Under the pieces are notes generated by a model. That model searched no databases. It saw only the letters and a program-made list of their open reading frames with translations, and had not been told where the DNA came from. Source: Cyclobacteriaceae bacterium (lineage in GTDB: Bacteria > Bacteroidota > Bacteroidia > Cytophagales > Cyclobacteriaceae). Taken from it: 10,052 nt of DNA. Every line of letters begins with the position of its first letter. Positions within the stretch are counted from its first letter, which is position 1. The stretch covers positions 1 through 10,052 of the forward strand of contig JAOTYN010000121.1 of assembly GCA_029861825.1 (NCBI GenBank), written 5' to 3'. Made by a program: the position numbers and the translations under genes. Below are positions 7,800 through 10,052 of the stretch, piece after piece.

Positions 7800-7814
7800 T
7801 ATGTGGCAAATGTA
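7800..7814 (-). promoter_or_regulatory. Bacteroidota-type promoter (-7 TAnnTTTG) for purL
   Basis: TACATTTG on the minus strand (7814-7807) is a perfect TAnnTTTG -7 element. Transcription would begin near 7800, giving a leader of about 28 bases before the purL ATG at 7772. A T-rich TTTTC about 19 bases upstream could be a weak -33 element. Its place in the short cyclase-purL gap suggests that purL is transcribed on its own. I see no PurR-type operator or riboswitch in the gap, which is too short for a purine riboswitch. Confidence 0.65.
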
Positions 7815-7852
7815 TAAAAACCAACAATATGGAGAAAACCGAAGCAATAATT

Positions 7853-8914
7853 TCAGGCGTTTATTTCTTCAACTGAGAATAGTTTTACCTTATGCTCTTT
7901 TCCTCTGGGTATTATTTCTTCTTGAAATTTTAGGAGGAAGCCATTGCCAGTGCTTAACTGTTTCGCAATTTCTTCAGAAACCAACAAATCACAATGCAAT
8001 CTTTTACAATCTTCCCGAATCCTGGCTGCCGTGTTGAGCACATCACCCACATAAACAATTTCTTTTTTTATTTCACCCACCCAAGTAACCAATACGGTTC
8101 CATGGTGAACCCCTGTTCTAAATTGTGGAAAGAAGCCAAACTTCTGCAGATAATGTTTCCGTTTGCTTGCAATAGTCGTTTTCATTTGCTGCATACAACG
8201 AATGATATTGTGGTTTTCAAACCCCTTATTTTCTGGCCAGCTCAAAATTATTTCGTCCCCTACGTACTGATATATCTCTGCTTGGGAGATCCATATGGCT
8301 TCCGTTAGATCCGAATAGTAGTCCTTTAAGAATAACCCGAATTTGTAATGGCCCAATTTCTCAGCGATGGAAGTTGAATCTTTAAGATCGATGAAGGCAA
8401 AAGCCCTGGACACTTCTTTTGGTTGGTGATACCGACCCAGGATGAAGCTCATGAGTTCCCCTTTGCGGTGCAGCCCATTAATCTGAGTAATGGTCAAAAC
8501 AACCAGCATGATAAAAAAAATGCTAACTAGATTTATCACATAGGTCTCATCCTGTAGGTAATAAATAATTCCCTTTGAGAAAGAATGCTGTCCGGAAATC
8601 ATTTGCCAAAATCCATTGACGATGGTTAACCAAAGGGTTATAACCATTGTATAGGCAAAGGTTCTTATTATTACCAAATAGAGGAAAGTCCTTTGCAAGA
8701 ATCGTTTTTTGAAGAATGCTTCAAATGTCGCCAAGGTTATGGCAATTAAAACGGCGGTAGCTACACTTCGTATAATCAGGGGTAGAATGGCTTGTGGATC
8801 CTGGATAGCTCTGCGAATTGCATACTCCACCAACGAATAGACAAAACCAATAATTATTCCAAAAAGCAAATACTGTTTGGTTCGGAATTTATCCATGGGC
8901 TTTAGCATATCCAT
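7853..8914 (-). CDS. Membrane-anchored class III adenylate/guanylate cyclase domain protein
   Basis: Predicted to make a cyclic nucleotide in the cytoplasm from a membrane-anchored domain. Numbered from ATG 8914, there are four hydrophobic helices (about 15-34, 43-64, 78-101 and 125-144) and then a class III cyclase homology domain (about 168-350). The two metal-binding aspartates are visible: D176 in FAFIDLKDST and D220 in YQYVGDEI. The transition-state residues N294 and R298 in VGDVLNTAARI are also kept, so it is probably active. The positions that usually select the purine (Lys, and Asp or Thr) appear to be Gln216 and Val287, so ATP or GTP preference cannot be assigned. Start is uncertain: a GTG at 8932 and ATGs at 8914, 8908 and 8896 share the frame, and none has a Shine-Dalgarno sequence. 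purL lies 80 bases downstream; no functional link is evident. Confidence 0.88.
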   Translation of the reverse strand: MDMLKPMDKFRTKQYLLFGIIIGFVYSLVEYAIRRAIQDPQAILPLIIRSVATAVLIAITLATFEAFFKKRFLQRTFLYLVIIRTFAYTMVITLWLTIVNGFWQMISGQHSFSKGIIYYLQDETYVINLVSIFFIMLVVLTITQINGLHRKGELMSFILGRYHQPKEVSRAFAFIDLKDSTSIAEKLGHYKFGLFLKDYYSDLTEAIWISQAEIYQYVGDEIILSWPENKGFENHNIIRCMQQMKTTIASKRKHYLQKFGFFPQFRTGVHHGTVLVTWVGEIKKEIVYVGDVLNTAARIREDCKRLHCDLLVSEEIAKQLSTGNGFLLKFQEEIIPRGKEHKVKLFSVEEINA

Positions 8915-9075
8915 ACAGATAGACTGATCCACATCAGGTTACCCTAATATAGTCAGTTATCTGCTTACAAATACGAAATTTCCCTGAGCATTTCAGCGGG
9001 CATATGCTAATCAGCGCGTCGATTCCAGACCGGTGATGGAGTAGATTTATATCCCGAACCAGCTTCTAGAATGCA

Positions 9076-9468
9076 TTACAAATGCTCAATTCGAATGTGA
9101 CGCCTTTGCTCCCTGCTTAATTTTCGGAAAGGCAGGTGTATGGTAAGACTTTCCTCTTCGTAGTGAGCATATATGCCATCCGAATCCACATAACCGGGAA
9201 TTTGGAATGATCGGCTGAACATAGGATGATGCAGTGCAGCCTCCTTAAACGGGTGATGACAGTATAGACTTACCTTTAATCGGTGAAAATCAAGAAATAT
9301 ATCAAAAGCATCCGCTTGAACACTGGGAGCTTTTATATGGATAATAAATTCGTCGTTACTCTTATTAATTCCAACTTGAGGCTCCACACATCCACCGTTC
9401 AAGGTATTGAGCACATCTCCCTGTTTCAGCAGGTTGATCAAAACCTTTTTGTTCTTCAATAAATTCAT
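9076..9468 (-). CDS. Small heat shock protein, Hsp20/alpha-crystallin family (divergent)
   Basis: Probable ATP-independent holdase that keeps unfolding proteins soluble in the cytoplasm. The 130 residues comprise a short N-terminal arm (about 1-28), a recognisable alpha-crystallin domain (about 29-114: P30-QVGINKSNDEF, the KAPSV turn at 46-50, RSFQIPGYVD at 86-95, YEEESLTIHLP at 103-113) and a short tail with an IxI-type motif, IRI (125-127), which in the family docks into a neighbouring subunit. It is shorter than usual (about 140-160), and the family's conserved A-x-x-x-n-G-v-L box has lost its glycine (here EEESL). The fold assignment rests on pattern, hence moderate confidence. ATG 9468 is fixed by a strong AGGAGG five bases upstream. 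It has 102 bases before it and 161 bases after it to the cyclase ATG. Confidence 0.78.
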   Translation of the reverse strand: MNLLKNKKVLINLLKQGDVLNTLNGGCVEPQVGINKSNDEFIIHIKAPSVQADAFDIFLDFHRLKVSLYCHHPFKEAALHHPMFSRSFQIPGYVDSDGIYAHYEEESLTIHLPFRKLSREQRRHIRIEHL

Positions 9469-9473
9469 TTTTG

Positions 9474-9479
9474 CCTCCT
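9474..9479 (-). promoter_or_regulatory. Strong Shine-Dalgarno sequence of the Hsp20 gene
   Basis: AGGAGG on the minus strand, five bases before the ATG at 9468. It decides the start codon. It stands out because the other starts in this window have A/T-rich leaders with no such motif, which is the normal state in Bacteroidota. Confidence 0.8.
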
Positions 9480-9570
9480 AACTCAATCTATCTGATTTAA
9501 GGAGAACAAAATGCGTACCAATCCTTAAAAAGCCCTTTTTAGACCTTTAAAGATGACAAAATGGCAAAGG

Positions 9571-10052
9571 TTACTGCTTAGCGGCCTTGAAAGTGAACCT
9601 GGTAAAGATCTCCTGGATAGCTGATTCAATTTTCTGTGCTCTTTCCTGACTTTTTCCCCGTAGCGTCAGATCTGCTGTCCCGGTCCAGGCGGTTTTTTGG
9701 TTTTTAAGATCTTTTAGGACCACTTCGATAAGTAATTCTACGGATTGCGTATTACCGTATTCCACCGAGGGGTAATACCCGTAATAATAGGGGTCGTAGT
9801 AGGAACTGCGGTTTGCCGCGTTGCCCAAACCAGAACTCACCTGGTATTCTACCAGCAGGTCTGCACTTAAATGATAGCGGTACCCGCGGGCCTCCATTTC
9901 TGTTGCGATTAACTCTCCCCATCTTTCGTATGTGGCATACCCTCGTGGAGATATCTCGGCCAGTTTTTCATGAGACTCCAGTTTAAAGGTGCGGTATTGG
10001 TCGAATCGAGCTCCAGCATGAGGATAGCTGATTATCTTGGTGCCGCTGCATG
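9571..10052 (-). CDS. DUF4136-type lipoprotein, 5' end cut by window edge
   Basis: Function unknown; DUF4136 proteins are typically small lipoproteins of the Bacteroidota envelope. The ATG at 9897 gives only 108 residues, but the frame stays open for 51 codons further, to a Cys codon (10050-10048) followed by SGTKIISYP. The two bases before it at the edge are CA, consistent with Ala or Ser (xCA) at the -1 position of a lipobox, so this Cys is probably the lipidated residue and only the signal peptide is missing. Visible family features are HAGARFDQYRTFKL near the N-terminus, the GELIATEMEARGYRY helix, then LSADLLVEYQV, a Tyr/Gly-rich loop (YYDPYYYGYYPS), and the closing TAWTGTADLTL and AIQEIFTRF segments. 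The internal ATG at 9897 would lose the first strand of the fold and is rejected as the start. Stop TAA at 9571. Confidence 0.8.
   Translation of the reverse strand, partial: CSGTKIISYPHAGARFDQYRTFKLESHEKLAEISPRGYATYERWGELIATEMEARGYRYHLSADLLVEYQVSSGLGNAANRSSYYDPYYYGYYPSVEYGNTQSVELLIEVVLKDLKNQKTAWTGTADLTLRGKSQERAQKIESAIQEIFTRFTFKAAKQ

Noticed and set aside
7801..8037. Plus-strand 78-residue hydrophobic ORF beginning in the cyclase-purL gap
   Set aside because: Most of it is antisense to the cyclase gene, its start overlaps the purL promoter motif, and there is no Shine-Dalgarno or domain evidence.
8940..8990. CGTATTTG upstream of the cyclase as a promoter
   Set aside because: The first two bases of TAnnTTTG do not match and no -33 box is apparent; too weak to annotate.
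9524..9542. AAAAAGCCCTTTTT palindrome between the DUF4136 and Hsp20 genes as a terminator
   Set aside because: The stem is only five A-T pairs after allowing a loop and would be too weak for intrinsic termination.
7853..10052. Cyclase, Hsp20 and DUF4136 lipoprotein as a novel signalling or defence system
   Set aside because: The genes are separated by gaps of more than 100 bases, the cyclase has no effector partner nearby, and none carries a defence-type effector domain; co-orientation alone is not enough.

Overview
The window looks like a chromosomal segment of a member of the phylum Bacteroidota, mostly housekeeping. Four things point that way: a methionyl-tRNA synthetase with a KISTS signature and a fused C-terminal tRNA-binding domain; a single-chain purL; perfect matches to the Bacteroidota -7 promoter element (TAnnTTTG) at two sensible places; and A/T-rich leaders without a Shine-Dalgarno sequence before most genes. 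Order and genus cannot be told from the sequence alone. Only the first gene lies on the plus strand; everything else reads on the minus strand.

Layout from left to right. metG (5' end outside the window) runs plus-strand to 1496 and is followed by a short 7-bp tandem repeat. It converges on a minus-strand cluster which, in transcription order, is tRNA-Gln(UUG), prs (PRPP synthetase), rplY (ribosomal protein L25/CTC type, with an acidic repeat tail) and pth (peptidyl-tRNA hydrolase). An intrinsic terminator lies between rplY and pth, almost touching the pth start codon. A short perfect hairpin lies between the tRNA and prs. A Bacteroidota-type promoter precedes the tRNA. Upstream of it is purL (4077-7772), a full-length FGAM synthase with its own TAnnTTTG promoter.

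Further upstream on the same strand are a four-helix membrane protein with a class III nucleotidyl cyclase domain (7853-8914), a small divergent Hsp20-type chaperone with a strong Shine-Dalgarno sequence (9076-9468), and a DUF4136-type lipoprotein (9571 to the window edge). The lipoprotein frame is open to the right edge, where the probable lipidated cysteine is visible.

Functionally, metG, tRNA-Gln, rplY and pth serve translation. prs and purL serve nucleotide synthesis: prs makes the PRPP from which the purine pathway starts, and purL is a later glutamine-dependent step. The last three genes look like signalling and envelope or stress functions and show no evident pathway link to each other. 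No gene-free stretch exceeds 300 bases. I found no mobile element, CRISPR array, phage gene, toxin-antitoxin pair or defence system, and I do not think a novel multi-gene system is present. The observations worth a second look are small: the hairpin that shares sequence with the tRNA 5' end, the terminator abutting pth, the cyclase with unusual purine-selecting residues, and the L25 acidic tail.
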